From positions 3,765,882-3,829,881 of the forward strand of contig OX442420.1 in NCBI GenBank assembly GCA_949361645.1: a stretch of 64,000 nt of DNA, written 5' to 3'. Under the pieces are notes generated by a model. That model was not told the origin of the DNA. It made no database searches and worked only from the letters and a program-made list of their open reading frames with translations. The translations under genes were made by a program, and so were the position numbers. This document shows positions 31,861-43,829 of the stretch, piece after piece. How positions within the stretch are numbered: position 1 is the first letter of the stretch; each line of letters begins with the position of its first letter. This DNA is from Spongilla lacustris (taxonomy: Eukaryota; Porifera; Demospongiae; Spongillida; Spongillidae).

Positions 31861-32663
31861 TGGGACAGTTTCCGAGAAAATGGCCCTTCGTTTATAAAAT
31901 CTTATAATATTTGAATCATAATAACTTCTGAACGGTTAAGGCTATCGACTTCCTATTGTCAACACTGCATACCACGCCATTTCTCTACAGTAAAATACAT
32001 TTTGGGGTCTTGCACTTGCTCCGTGCCAGTATTGCAACGTCCAATACCTCACCGGGTTCAAACCCACCATAACTTTCTGTAGGAGTAATCAAATCGCTTC
32101 AAATTCGGTTTTAGGTAGAGAGGTCCTATATCTATTGATTTGTTCTGTTCGTTCATTTTTATCCATCCATTACGGAGATACAGTTGAACAAACTACGTGC
32201 ACATTTTCGTGCTCGATTCGCACCACTGATTTGGGCAAATTGCATTCCGCTCAATGTATGGGGAGGCGGGATTATAACATTGGTGCGAATCAAGCAGGAA
32301 AACGTGCACGTAGTTTGTTCAACTGTATCTCCGTAACAGATGGCATAAAAATTAACGAACAGAACAAATCGATAGATATAGGACCTCTCTACCTACAAAC
32401 CTAATTTGAAGCGATTTGATTACTCCTACAGAAAGTTATGGCGGGTTTGAACCCGGTGGGGTATCGAACGTTGCAATACTGGCATGGAGCAAGTGCAAGA
32501 CGCCAAAATGTATTTTACCGTAGAGAAATGGTGTGGTACGAAGTGTTGAAAATAGGATGTCGATAGCCTTAACCATTCAGAAGTTATTATGATTCAAATG
32601 CAAAGCAATTTTATAAGATTTTATAATCATAAACGAAGGGCCATTTTCTCGGAAACTGTCCCA
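31861..32663. mobile_element. 803-bp palindromic foldback element
   Basis: Arms of about 365-385 bases (ends TGGGACAGTTTCCGAGAAAA) fold around a loop of about 50 bases at 32,230-32,280. The flanks are TA on both sides, compatible with a TA target. A relic lies in intron 1 of the BEN gene. The 89-codon ORF crossing the centre is a palindrome artefact. Confidence 0.9.
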
Positions 32664-32699
32664 TATGATGTATGTATTCCTTCACTCGCTGTATACCAT

Positions 32700-33355
32700 T
32701 TAGTGAATCCAAGTCAAAGAGCTAACTATTGCCTTGGTGAGGACATGACCCATGCTGCATGGCTTTGAGCACCCCTTAGTAGAATTTACAGGGTTTCAAA
32801 TATACAGACTGCTTTTTTCCGCACGCAGGTAGCCCAATACTTATACCTGCACTTGGTGCAGGTGAACATTCTAGCGGTTAATATGCATGCAGCATAAACA
32901 ATATGCATGTGCGTAAGTAATAAGTTACATGGCTTGGTTAAAAAGCACTGATATGCATGTACGCAAGCACAAGTGAGTACCCACAAGAGTGCTGTCTTGT
33001 TCACGTTAAAGTTACTCGCAAGTGCTGTCTCGTTCACGTTTAGCAACTTTCGTCCACACACTTAATAACTCAAAGGTGGACCACATGCCCTACACATCAA
33101 ATTCATTTCGATACTCTTGAGGGAGAATATCACACAAATGATGATACCTCACACATGCATCATATACAATATATCACATAGCTTCCCCACACAGAACACT
33201 TACCATCCTCATATCCACAACAGTCACCCACACACAATCACTCAGTGGGCATCAACTTGTGTTGTGTAGCCTGACTTTGATGCACACTGAAAGTTCACAA
33301 TGCTGTAGGTGGATCCCATGCCCTACACTGACACAGCATCAAATTCATCTCCTAA

Positions 33356-33398
<43 letters not shown>

Positions 33399-33680
33399 AG
33401 AGATTAGGATGACATCAGACCAGAGATAGCACACAATGATAGTTGCATGTGCTTCTACCATGCAACCCACATTGCTCATCAATGTCATACAGCCTCCCCA
33501 AACTGAAATAGAACACTCCAAACAACACAGAAATGATGTAATCAACTATGTTGTTGCATTGCATGGGTAAGGATCAGCAGAAGCTAAGCTCAGAAACCCT
33601 ACTGCTACGTGCAGTACACTAATAGTGCAGCACCTTACATAGTGAAATTAATGAAGGGGAATAATGTACGTACTGTATAA
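32700..33680. other. Intergenic, no gene seen
   Basis: AT-rich DNA with two short related segments (GTGGACCACATGCCCTACAC at 33,075 and GTGGATCCCATGCCCTACAC at 33,308). No convincing exon. Confidence 0.45.
33357..33397. repeat. Poly-G tract, 41 bases
   Basis: An uninterrupted G run; its true length is likely uncertain from sequencing. Confidence 0.95.
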
Positions 33681-33689
33681 ATACAGTTA

Positions 33690-34180
33690 AATACGAATTC
33701 GAATTTTTAAAATAAGCCTGGCAATTATTTTTACGAATTATAATTACAAATTTATTGTCCAATAATCATTAAAAAATACGAGTTCAGCTCGTATTCATTA
33801 TTACTTGAAATGGCTGAAAAGTGGGATTTCATGAAGAAGGACGCTAGAATTTGTCCAAAACGGTTGAAGCAATCACGCCTATTGATATTGGCGACCTTGC
33901 AAGCTTCTTTAGTTGTTATGTGTCAATACAAACAACGCACCGTGGTCGTACTACAGCGATACCGTAAAAATTTCAAAAACTAGAACCTTTGGCAATGTAT
34001 GCACGCATGCACCAGCAATTGGCAATTGCAGTGCTGCATGAAAAATTACGAACTCATTTATCGTCAACCATTAAAAAATACGAACTACATATGCATTTGT
34101 ATTTGTATGTTATTAAAAAATACGAATACGTTATATATACGAATTGGTAAATAATCGAGAGTTACGGAAGTAACTCTCAT
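33690..34180. repeat. AT-rich region with repeated TTAAAAAATACGA motif
   Basis: The motif ATTAAAAAATACGA occurs four times (near 33,768, 34,069, 34,113 and related AATTACGAA forms), with the hairpin GAGAGTTACGGAAGTAACTC + TC at about 34,158-34,179. Possibly an old AT-rich MITE. Confidence 0.45.
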
Positions 34181-34661
34181 ATAGGATTTGTGCCGTATCA
34201 TGAATATCATTTAAAAAACGCGATCCGCGTATAACTCACGAACCGAGAAACGGATAGTGTAGTTCTTTATTGCTATCGATCCACAATGGAAAGACGATCA
34301 TTTTCATGTTTTGTTCAAGTCGCCAGACTGTTTACTTTAAGAGAACAAAAAAGCTCGTAGTTCTCGTTCCCAGTCCCAAATTTCTCCTCCGACAGTTTTT
34401 CTGGGTGAGTATAACTCGGGATAGGAATGGTTGTAATGAGCGCAAAATACACCAAAAAATCTAGAAAATTCTAGAAGAACATCTACAGGTCTCAGATATG
34501 GAAATAAAGCATGTTACTGATATACGTAATATGCATGTGGAGCTATATGAAAGCGTTCCCATGGCAATGTTCACGTGATGTGTATAGTATTAGTTATCTA
34601 TCATTTTTTAACTCATATTGGCGAAGTTGTTTTTATCAAAATGCCTTCATGACAACAACAG

Positions 34662-35510
34662 CGGAGAGCAAAGCGACGAGCGGAATACCTCCAAAATCGA
34701 AACGAGGAGTTAGAGACCTCTCTCAGGTTCGGCGCTTCTAAGAGGGGGCGTGTATGCTGTGATGAGCAGAATTCTGATGAGTTACGAGCTTCTAAGAGGC
34801 AAAAGCAGCAAGAGACCAATCGGGATTCCAAAAGGATACAATATTGGATAAACCCTTCTGCTGCATGTTTAGCGAAAAGGGCGCAATACCAGAAGCGTAA
34901 GCGTGAGGCCCAAAGGTGAGTTGTGCATGGAATATTATGGTTTGGCGCGCTTCTTTTAGTCTAGAGCAGCTGGAAAAGTGCTTTATACATTGTTTTGCTA
35001 GGTGATGACATGTACAGCTGGATTTTGTCATGTTGCATAACGGGTGTTGCTACACAGTATTCATATTATTGATATTAGTTGCACTGTTTATTATGTTTTG
35101 CAATACAGTTCAAGTGTCACCCCTAGTATAGTACACACAAATAATGCATGACATGGGGTTGACATTATTATGTGGCTTGTACGTGTATTACCAGTGAAGT
35201 ATTGACTGCATGCTTCCATCTCCTTAATCATTTTAGCTACTGCCTGTATGAACCCAATGATAGTGTTCTAATGGAGTATAAGGGTGGCCTTGAAAAGGCT
35301 ATTCTAAGCAATAGGACATTGCTAGATGAGTTATATGATGCCTTTTGCAAGACCCATCCATGGTTAGCACAAAAGGTTACCACTAGATCTGCACATGCTG
35401 CTGTTAGCAAAGTTAGCGCAGATGCATTACTTGCTAAGGCACTGAACATTCGAAGAGCAAAAGCAGGGGGATTGTTAAAAGATGTTCGTGCCATTAATGC
35501 AATAAAATAA
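34662..35510 (+). CDS. Two-exon gene for a basic, unrecognised protein
   Basis: Exon 34,662-34,915 follows a CAACAACAG acceptor and reads RRAKRRAEYLQNRNEELETS, then ASKRGRVCCDEQNSDELRAS and AQYQKRKREAQR, before a GTGAGT donor. Exon 35,237-35,510 joins in phase: YCLYEPNDSVLMEYKGGLEK, KTHPWLAQKVTTRSAHAAV and ALNIRRAKAGGLLKDVRAIN, then TAA overlapping AATAAA. The first half is Arg/Lys/Glu-rich and probably helical, like basic N-terminal segments of some transposon ORFs, but there is no signature domain. No ATG is in frame after the acceptor until the second exon (an in-frame TGA lies just before it), so an upstream first exon is expected. Confidence 0.6.
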
Positions 35511-35598
35511 TGATATTATAGCTGGGATAAGACATCATAGTGCTGTCTCAGAACCCTATTTCTATTATACCTCTTACAATCACACAAAACAGCATGGC

Positions 35599-35802
35599 CT
35601 ACACTGTATACCAGTAGACCTCAATGGTAGGTGTGTTATCAGCTGATTGTCCAAGCAGATTCATTTGCCTAAAATAGGCGACAATGAGTGAGATTGGGCG
35701 ACCTATCCTCAATGGCAATTGAATCAAATCACAAAGAAGGTAACCCCAGGAGTTTATAAGTTTGATGTTGTTTGCTTCCATATATTCAGAAACAAACCAC
35801 AA
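35599..35802 (-). CDS. Candidate exon, unknown
   Basis: A minus frame reading FVSEYMEANNIKLINSWGYL then PLRIGRPISLIVAYFRQMNL and a stop after VYWYTV. It looks protein-like but has no clear splice signals or family. Convergent with the gene at 34,662-35,510. Confidence 0.25.
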   Translation of the reverse strand: MWFVSEYMEANNIKLINSWGYLLCDLIQLPLRIGRPISLIVAYFRQMNLLGQSADNTPTIEVYWYTV

Positions 35803-36092
35803 AACATGATGTTGCTAGGCAGTGACATGTTCAGTGTTGCTACAGCTGGACATGGGTATGCATAGCATTTTGGTGGGTACTTCTGCACAGCTGGTATAAA
35901 TGACTGATCCTTTTCTCTCTACCACTAACCAAAACAAGTCTCTATGACACTACTGAGTTACATAAATGCACACACAAGTAACAGGTTCTGATGAATGCAC
36001 TTTCCTGTACTAGAAGGCAGGTACACAATGTCATACTGGTACCTGGTTATATTAAGGCAACCCAATGTAAAAAAAAATGAAGGAAACAAGAT

Positions 36093-36367
36093 ATAAAAAA
36101 CATTCTCTCTGAGAAAGTTGGTGGTATATAGGATTTGAAGGCAATGGTGGTGTAAAAAGGAAGGGAACAAGGGATCAACGATGATACAAGTTTTTTGTAA
36201 CAGTCCTATATTTAGCAACGAAAAATGTACGTACTACAAAAGTGCTAAATATAGGACTGTTACAAAAAACTTGTATCATCGTTGATCCCTTGTTCCCTTC
36301 CTTTTTACACCACCATTGCCTTCAAATCCTATATACCACCAACTTTCTCAGAGAGAATGTTTTTTAT
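36093..36367. mobile_element. Foldback MITE, family 2
   Basis: Arms of about 120 bases (AAAAACATTCTCTCTGAGAA ... and inverse) around a 25-base loop containing CGTACGTACT. The arm sequence GGATTTGAAGGCAATGGTGG...GTAAAAAGGAAGGGAACAAG is a diverged relative of family 1 (5,404-5,658). A decayed relative may lie at about 44,240-44,335. Confidence 0.8.
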
Positions 36368-36478
36368 GTTATTATTCGTGTTTAACTTTATTTATACAGT
36401 AAATCAAGGTGATACCACGTGTCTTCATTCTAGCTCTCCCCATTTCATCTTTCAGAACAACCACTGTCTCTTACATGC

Positions 36479-36715
36479 GCTTGACTTACGTCATAGCAAA
36501 GCCACATCCATATTGAGCCCTGATGTTGCATGTGATCAGATCCACAAACAAATCTGAGCCCCTTTCCTCGTCATCTGTTAATATTAAACACGTTACGTCG
36601 CTGTGAGCTCGGGTTTCATCATGTACCGTCTTAATGATGACTCCAAATTTCCACAACGGAGTATTTCTGCAGTGTCCAAGTGCTTTTCGCACCCTGGTCT
36701 GTCAGGTCGGACTGC
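36479..36715 (-). CDS. Candidate exon at the edge of the tandem duplication
   Basis: A minus frame reading LWKFGVIIKTVHDETRAHSD then CLILTDDEERGSDLFVDLIT ends at a good donor (AC|GTAAGTC). Only the first half lies within the duplicated unit; the repeated half at 39,770-39,940 begins with a well-placed ATG (AAAATGGCGTCGCGAC, minus strand). No family recognised. Confidence 0.35.
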
Positions 36716-38727
36716 GAGCGTTTGTTGTTGTCGCGACGTACGCCATCTTGATACGCGCACGTGGCTTTGTGGTCTACGGTGAATTCATTTGATACTGCAT
36801 GGGCGTACGCAGCCTTCGGGAAAGGGGGGTCGAAATTTTATACAAGGTGACCTTACGTCACGCAAAATTATGGATTACGCGATTCGACCGATTCAATGAG
36901 CGGGGGGGGGGGTGCTGTCGGGGGGGGGGGGGGGGGGGGGGGGGCTGTCCGCCTTCGGCCGATTCGACGAGCGGGGGGGGGGCGGGGGTACTGGTAAGTG
37001 GATAAAACGTTGAACAGTTCATGTCATGACTGATGTCAAACGTTAACAACTATGGAGCAAACTTGCTATTTAAAGTTTAGGCAAGTTTCGAAGCAATATA
37101 GGAAGATGATTTTTAAAAAGGCCTTGAATGAGCCGGTGTCATAGATTCATAGTCAGTACTAGTAGCTAAACGCTGGCCAATAATTTGCGCCAAGATAAAT
37201 GATATCACAATCTACTTGCTACTTACAAAGATTGATAATTAGTGCACATCCATGATGGAGGAACACTTTTTTGCTGAATGCACCTGAAATCAGTGGTACT
37301 GACCACTGTTGGAATTTGTATTACATTGTATTCTGGTAACCTACTTGTGCATAATAATATATTACATTTATTTCAAAGCTGGAAAACCTTTTATGCAACC
37401 CCAATATGATATGGGTATGAAGTGGTGGACTGGTGGTATTTTCGTATCACACACTGTACTCAGCAGTGGAGGAGCTCTTGTTCTTTAAATTCTCACCAGT
37501 TGAAAGCATTACTTAGCACATACACGAGCATTTCATTAAAAATATATATAATGCATGGCTGAAATCTGATATGAGAGTCTGAAATATATTGAGATAAATA
37601 GGATCCATATAGTCTGAGTGTATATAGTAATGTCACATAAACACAAATTCACATTGTTTGTCGTGCCTGGCATACTTCAGGAATAAGGTTATATAATGCA
37701 AAGGTTATTCCAAAACTTGGATGTCCTTTTACTACCCAAGCCTGTTCAGTGATACGAAGATAGAAATATTGCAACCTGTACCGCCTAAATCCCCCATGTT
37801 GCATGGAGTGTTAATTGGACAAGTGGCGAAGATGAACCTTAAGCTTACATGTAATTACCGATCAGTTACGGAAAGTACACACACGCATTGGAAGTAATTG
37901 CCACTTACTCTTACATCCTTTGACAGTGTTGATTAGTTTATAGGTAATTCCCTGATCCATTAATCAGTTTGTTATTTAGCATAATCCATATGATTTATAA
38001 ATTTAATAATCTATATTGCTTGTAAGCATCAGCTTTCCTTGACCAAAAATGTTGCCAGTATGTCCCATTCAAACGGTACTGAATAATATTATAAGAAACA
38101 TTCGGATGCAGACATTTCACCGCCTGCCTTTACTTAGCATGATATGTGTCCCAATAATAGATTAATATGCCTTCTGCACTTCACCTTATTGGCTAAAGAT
38201 TAGCAAATTATAAAAAGATTGTGAGCTGATTAACTAATAAAGATCTTGTCTGATAGTGCTTTTTTATTATTGAGACACGTACTTCAGTAATGAGCTATCA
38301 TTATCATTACTGTTCAGCTGTGCAGATGTTATTAGTTTGGATGACATAATGAGAACGCTGTAGGCAGGAAGAACAGTATAGGAAAACAATCGGGCGAGTC
38401 ATCCTAGTGTGGAATGTAGTTACATTCTATACGGGGGGAGGGGACAATTTACCCTCATGACCTATACAAGTTACGTAACGTATAGATGTCAGTTAAATTC
38501 TGAACTAACTCGTAGGCCAAGGAATTAAATGTGTCCCAGGACAGTTTGCTCTTCACCACGAATTGATGTGCCCTATGATTTCAATATGAACTGCCATAAC
38601 ATAAATTAATACATCAAGGACAGGAATGAGCAGTATCACAATCAATGTTTATGAGCTATATAGGTCAGTATTCATATTCAGTTTCATCACTTACATGAAG
38701 TACAAGACCACACACAATCAATCCAAC

Positions 38728-38837
38728 TCATTTGAGGCTCTTTCTAGAATATCCGTCACACAGTCCACAGTGGTACCACTCCTTGCATCCTGAACAGTCA
38801 ATCATTTTCCTTTTGTCAATAGGCATTCGGAAAATTT
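38728..38837 (-). pseudogene. PHD-finger-like exon, unit A
   Basis: A minus exon after a GTATAG acceptor reads IFRMPIDKRKMIDCSGCKEW then YHCGLCDGYSRKSLK and a stop. MIxCxxCKEWYHxxC is the second half of a PHD zinc finger of the type found at the end of transposon-encoded proteins; the first Cys pair would be in an earlier exon that I cannot place. In unit B (42,595-42,704) the Arg codon before MPID is TGA, so that copy is nonsense-mutated. Confidence 0.5.
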
Positions 38838-39369
38838 CTATACTCATGCAGTTGTTAATTCAGCTAGTTAACACTAACTCTTCTCTTCATTTCTCTCCAC
38901 TGGAAACTTGCATGGAGAGAACCTGTTCTTCAAGGCCTCTTGATAAATTCACTCTGCTGAAGCATACAATGACCATGTTGCATATATTAGCCGGGTGAGC
39001 TATAGCTGTTGCAAAATAAGCCAGGTCATTTTCCCCGTCTTGCTGTTAAACTTTTATCATTTTGATGCTAATCACTTTCCCTGGACATGCCAAAACAGCT
39101 GCCACCTCTCATGCATGCGAGCAACAGCTAGGCCAGTAAAAACGTTAATTCTGACACCTTGTTTGTAAGCTAGGTTACCAGCAGTATGATCACTGTGGCA
39201 GGACTCCATGATTTGCTTCCTCTGGTGTTTGCTGAATCAGTATCACTTCCACCCACATGCCTTTCTTTGCATGTCTTGTACTGCTTTCTAAAAACTTCCA
39301 CTCTGACTCTGTAGTATTAAACACAATTATTCCGTAGTAGTCTACTTCACTAAGCATGCATGCATTAAA

Positions 39370-39600
39370 ATATTGCTCAGTTGTAACTCGTGCTACTGAA
39401 CACTGACGTAAGCGAGTGTATTAACAAGTGGACGATCTATACCTGTTTGCTTTTCTTCGAGGGAAGGATTCTCTTTTCATTAGCGGCGCAGGGTACCTGT
39501 GGAGTGTGCATGGACATCAGAAAACTCTCGTTCCTCGTTGTCATATGCATCTGTTCTCTCATCCATTTAAGCAGCTGTAGTATAAGCCACATGCAATATC
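39370..39600 (-). pseudogene. Candidate first exon MDERTDAYDNEEREFSDV, unit A
   Basis: A minus ATG near 39,571 opens MDERTDAYDNEEREFSDV. In unit B (ATG near 43,437) the exon ends TPQ at a GTGCCC site. Unit A has four extra bases just after, shifting the frame. With the PHD-like exon downstream on the same strand, these may be parts of one duplicated, decaying gene. Confidence 0.3.
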
Positions 39601-40222
39601 TGAAAAGCCAGCTACGCTCCTTAATCCTTATCGCCTTTATCGGTGTAGTGATTCAAAACTTACACCACCTGGCTGCGAACTATGTATAGTTTGAAATCAA
39701 AATTTACGGCACAATGTCGGACCACTTACTTCGTTGGGGGACAATTTACTCTAGAGTCATCTGTTAATATTAAACACGTTAATACCAATTACGTCGCTGT
39801 GAGCTCGGGTTTCATCATGTACCGTCTTAATGATGACTCCAAATTTCCACAACGGAGTATTTCTGCAGTGTTCAAGTGCTTTTCGCACCCTGGTCTGCCA
39901 GGTCGGACTGCGAGCGTTTGTTGTTGTCGCGACGCCATTTTAATACGCGCACGTGGCTTTGTTGTCTACGGTGAATTCATTTGATATTGGTAAGTAGTTT
40001 CGGATAAAACGTTGAACAGTTCATGTCATGACTGATGTCAAACGTTAACAACTATGGAGCAAACTTGCTATTTAAAGTTTAGGCAAGTTTCGAAGCAATA
40101 TAAGAAGATGATTTTTTTAAAAGGCCTTGAATGAGCCGGTGTCATAGATTCATAGTTAGTACTAGTAGCTAAACGCTGGCCAATAATTCGCGCCAAGATA
40201 AATACTACAATCTACTTGCTAC

Positions 40223-41110
40223 GGTTAGGGACCCTTAATCTAAATCAATTAACAAGTAATTAACAAGCTGCGCGTTATAGATTACACCTACAGGTGTAGT
40301 CTCGTTCCCAGACCCGCACACGACAGTAGCGGATGGGTTACATCGCCGTGAGACCATCCCGCTGCACGCTGCGTGGGCGATTCCGTCCCTACAATGAAAG
40401 TAAATTCGGGAAGAGAAAGTACAACCGTGGCAGAGTTGTGGATGGAACTGGGTGTTTGGTAGGATTGAGAGAGGCAGCGGAGAGTGCTTTTTGGTGGAGG
40501 TGGAGAAGCAAGATGCTGCAACCTTGCTTCCCCTTATTTCCCAACATGTGAGGCCCGGAAGTACAGTGCATTACTTTCTCCTCTCGCATCATCCGCTTGC
40601 AGCAGCTCCATATACCCTCCACACTTTGTGTATATGCTCCAGTGGTGGGGTCAACGAAATGGAGTAAGTGGTTGACAGTCAGATGTATGTTGCCTGTTGT
40701 AGCTGTCAGCTGGTTGTAGGAGCTCCACTCATCACTCAGCACTGTACTTCTGGGCCTCACATGTTGGGAAATAAGGGGAAGCAAGGTTGCAGCATCTTGC
40801 TTCTCCACCTCCACCAAAAAGCACTCTCCGCTGCCTCTCTCAATCCTACCAAACACCCAGTGTCCATCCACAACTCTGCCACGGTTGTACTTTCACTTCC
40901 CGAATTTACTTTCATTGTAGGGACGGAATCGCCCACGCAGCGTGCAGCGGGATGGTCTCACGGCGATGTAACCCATCCGCTACTGTCGTGTGCGGGTCTG
41001 GGAACGAGACTACACCTGTAGGTGTAATCTATAACGCGCAGCTTGTTAATTACTTGTTAATTGATTTAGATTAATATTAAGAAGGGGGGTCTCTAAACTA
41101 AAGTACAACC
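40223..41110. mobile_element. 888-bp Merlin/ISXO2-type foldback transposon with 8-bp target duplication
   Basis: CTTGCTAC is duplicated at 40,215-40,222 and 41,111-41,118, and the uninterrupted site survives in unit A (37,215-37,222). Inverted arms of about 330 bases carry TAGTCTCGTTCCCAGACCC and pieces of a transposase gene in both orientations. The outer ends begin GGTTAGGGACC and GGTTGTAC. A 180-base centre completes the transposase on the minus strand. An 8-9 bp duplication and an ISXO2-like transposase are Merlin superfamily features. Confidence 0.9.
40575..40915 (-). pseudogene. ISXO2-like (Merlin) transposase fragment
   Basis: The minus strand reads NESKFGK, a TGA, then KYNRGRVVDGHWVFGRIERG, LVEVEKQDAATLLPLISQHV, STVLSDEWSSYNQL and HFVDPTTGAYTQSVEGIWSC. 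These are the IDES, SDxWxxY and HFVDPTTGAxTQxxE blocks of DDE-type ISXO2/Merlin transposases. The first catalytic Asp appears as Asn, a stop follows it, and the N-terminal half is absent, so it is inactive. The left arm repeats the first half in the plus orientation. Confidence 0.85.
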
Positions 41111-43642
41111 CTTGCTACTTACACAGATTGATAATTAGTGCACATCCATGATGGAGGAACACTTTTTTGCTGAATGCACCTGAAATGGTACTGACCACTG
41201 TTGGAATTTGTATTACATTGTATTCTGGTAACCTACTTGTGCATATTAATATATTACATTTATTTCAAAGCTGGGAAACCTTTTATGCAACCCCAATATG
41301 ATATGGGTATGAAGTGGTGGACTGGTAGTATTTTCGTATCACACACTGTACTCAGCAAGTGGAGCTCTTGTTCTTTAAATTCTCACCAGTTGAAGAAAGC
41401 ATTAAAAATATATATAATGCGTGGCTGAAATCTGATATGAGAGTCTGAAATATATTGAGATAAATAGGATCCATATAGTCTGAGTGTATATAGTAATGTC
41501 ACATAAACACAAATTCACATTGTTTGTCGTGCCTGGCATACTTCAGGAATAAGGTTATATAATGCAAAGGTTATTCCCAAACTTGGATGTCCTTTTACTA
41601 CCCAAGCCTGTTCAGTGATACGAAGATAGAAATATTGCAACCTGTACTGCCTAAATCCCCCATGTTGCATGGAGTGTTAATTGGACAAGTGGCGAAGATG
41701 GACCTTAAGCTTACATGTAATTACTGATCAGTTACGGAAAGTACACACACGCATTGGAAGTAATTGCCACTTACTGTTACATCCTTTGACAGTGTTGATT
41801 AGTATATAGGTAATTCCCTGATCCATTAATCAGTTTGTTATTTAGCATAATCCATATGATTTGTAAATTCAATAATCTATATTGCTTGTAAGCATCAGCT
41901 TTCCTTGACCAAAAATGTTGCCAGTATGTCCCATTCAAACGGTACTGAATAATATTATAAGAAACATTCGGATGCAGACATTTCACCGCCTGCCTTTACT
42001 TAGCATGATATGTGTCCCAATAATAGATTATATGCCTTCTGCACTTCACCTTATCGGCTAAAGATTAGCAAATTATAAAAAGATTGTGAGCTGATTAACT
42101 AATAAAGATCTTGTCTGATAGTGCTTTTTTATTATTGAGACACGTACTTCAGTAATGAGCTATCATTATCATTACTGTTCAGCTGTGCAGATGTTATTAG
42201 TTTGGATGACATAATGAGAACGCTGTAGGCAGGAAGAACAGTATAGGAAAACAATCGGGCGAGTCATCCTAGTGTGGAATGTAGTTACATTCTATACGGG
42301 GGGAGGGGGGGGGGGGGAGGACAATTTACCCTCATGACCTATACAAGTTTCGTAACGTATAGATGTCAGTTAAATTCTGAACTAACTCGTAGGCCAAGGA
42401 ATTAAATGTGTCCCAGCTCTTCACCACGAATTGATGTGCCCTATGATTTCAATATGAACTGCCATAACATAAATTAATACATCAAGGACAGGAATGAGCA
42501 GTATCACAATCAATGTTTATGAGCTATATAGGTCAGTATTCATATTCAGTTTCATCACTTACATGAAGTACAAGACCCATACAATCAATCCAACTCATTT
42601 GAGGCTCTTTCTAGAATATCCATCACACAGTCCACAGTGGTACCACTCCTTGCATCCTGAACAGTCAATCATTTTCCTTTTGTCAATAGGCATTCAGAAA
42701 ATTTCTATACTCAGTTGTTAATTCAGCTAGTTACCACTAACTCTTCTCTTCATTTCTCTCCACTGGAAACTTGCATGGAGAGAACCTGTTCTTCAAGGCC
42801 TCTTGATAAATTCTGACTAATTTCACTCTCCTGAAACATACAATGACCATGTTGCATATATTAGTGAGCTATAGCTGTTGCAAAATAAACCAGGTCATTT
42901 TCCCCGTCTTGCTGTTAAACTTTTATCATTTTGATGCTAATCACTTTCCCTGGACATGCCAAAAACAGCTGCCACCTGTCATGCATGCGAGCACCAGCTA
43001 GGCCAGTAAAAACGTTAATTCTGACACCTTGTTTATAAGCTAGGTTACCAGCAGTATGATCACTGTGGCAGGACTCCATGATTTGCTTCCTCTGGTGTTT
43101 GCTGAATCAGTATCACTTCCACCCACATGCCTTTCTTTGCATGTCTTGTACTGCTTTCTAAAAACTTCCACTCTGACTCTGTAGTATTAAACACAATTAT
43201 TCCGTAGTAGTCTACTTCACTAAGCATGCATGCATTAAAATATTGCTCAGTTGTAACTCGTGCTACTGAACACTGACGTAAGCGAGTGTATTAACAAGTG
43301 GACGATCTATACCTGTTTGCTTTTCTTCGAGGGAAGGATTCTCTTTTCATTAGCGGCGCAGGGCACCTGTGGAGTGTGGACATCAGAAAACTCTCGTTCC
43401 TCGTTGTCATATGCATCTGTCCTCTCATCCATTTAAGCAGCTGTAGTATAAGTCACATGCAATATCTGAAAAGCCAGCTACGCTCCTTAATCCTTATCGC
43501 CTTTATCGGTGTAGTGATTCAAAACTTACACCACCTGGCTGCGGACTATGTCATAAAGTCTATGTATAGTCTGAAATCAAAATTTACGGCACAATGCCGG
43601 ACCACTTACTCCGTTGGGGGACAATTTACTCTAGAGTAAAAT

Positions 43643-43765
43643 GTCCGGTTAGGACAATTTACTCCGGAGTAAAACGTCCGGTTAGGACAATTTACTCCGG
43701 AGTAAAACGTCCGGTTAGGACAATTTACTCCGGAGTAAAATGTCCGGTTAGGACAAGTTACTCCG
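43643..43765. repeat. 33-bp minisatellite with an internal palindrome
   Basis: GTCCGGTTAGGACAATTTAC begins units at 43,643, 43,676, 43,709 and 43,742. Each unit contains TTTACTCCGGAGTAAA, a perfect 16-base palindrome. Because 33 is divisible by 3, open frames appear on both strands. Confidence 0.92.
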
Positions 43766-43829
43766 ACGGACACTTCCTCCGTGACAGCACTATACGTCAA
43801 AGCATGTGTACATAAAAGAGGTGTATCGA

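Larger units (their letters stand above)
36568..39757 (+). repeat. Tandem duplication, unit A (3.19 kb)
   Basis: From GTCATCTGTTAATATTAAAC to the same motif at about 39,752-39,770, where unit B begins. It ends with ACAATTTACTCTAGAGT at 39,740. Unit A contains a poly-G-rich insertion at 36,820-37,000 not present in B, and has the empty site TCTACTTGCTACTTACA at 37,211 for the element inserted in unit B. Confidence 0.92.
39758..43640 (+). repeat. Tandem duplication, unit B (3.88 kb including an 888-bp insertion)
   Basis: Aligns with unit A throughout, with scattered substitutions and small indels. The extra length is mostly the foldback at 40,223-41,110 and a longer G run at 42,298-42,320. It ends at ACAATTTACTCTAGAGT (43,621-43,637) and runs into a 33-bp minisatellite derived from the same motif. 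Confidence 0.92.

Noticed and set aside
32040..32070. tRNA B-box-like GGGTTCAAACCC
   Set aside because: It occurs in both arms of the 803-bp palindrome and no cloverleaf could be built around it.
39390..39984. Plus-strand ORFs in the tandem units (for example FLVVICICSLIHLSSCSISH)
   Set aside because: Hydrophobic shadows; the minus strand has the better exon candidates with ATG and donor, and the plus frames differ between the two units.
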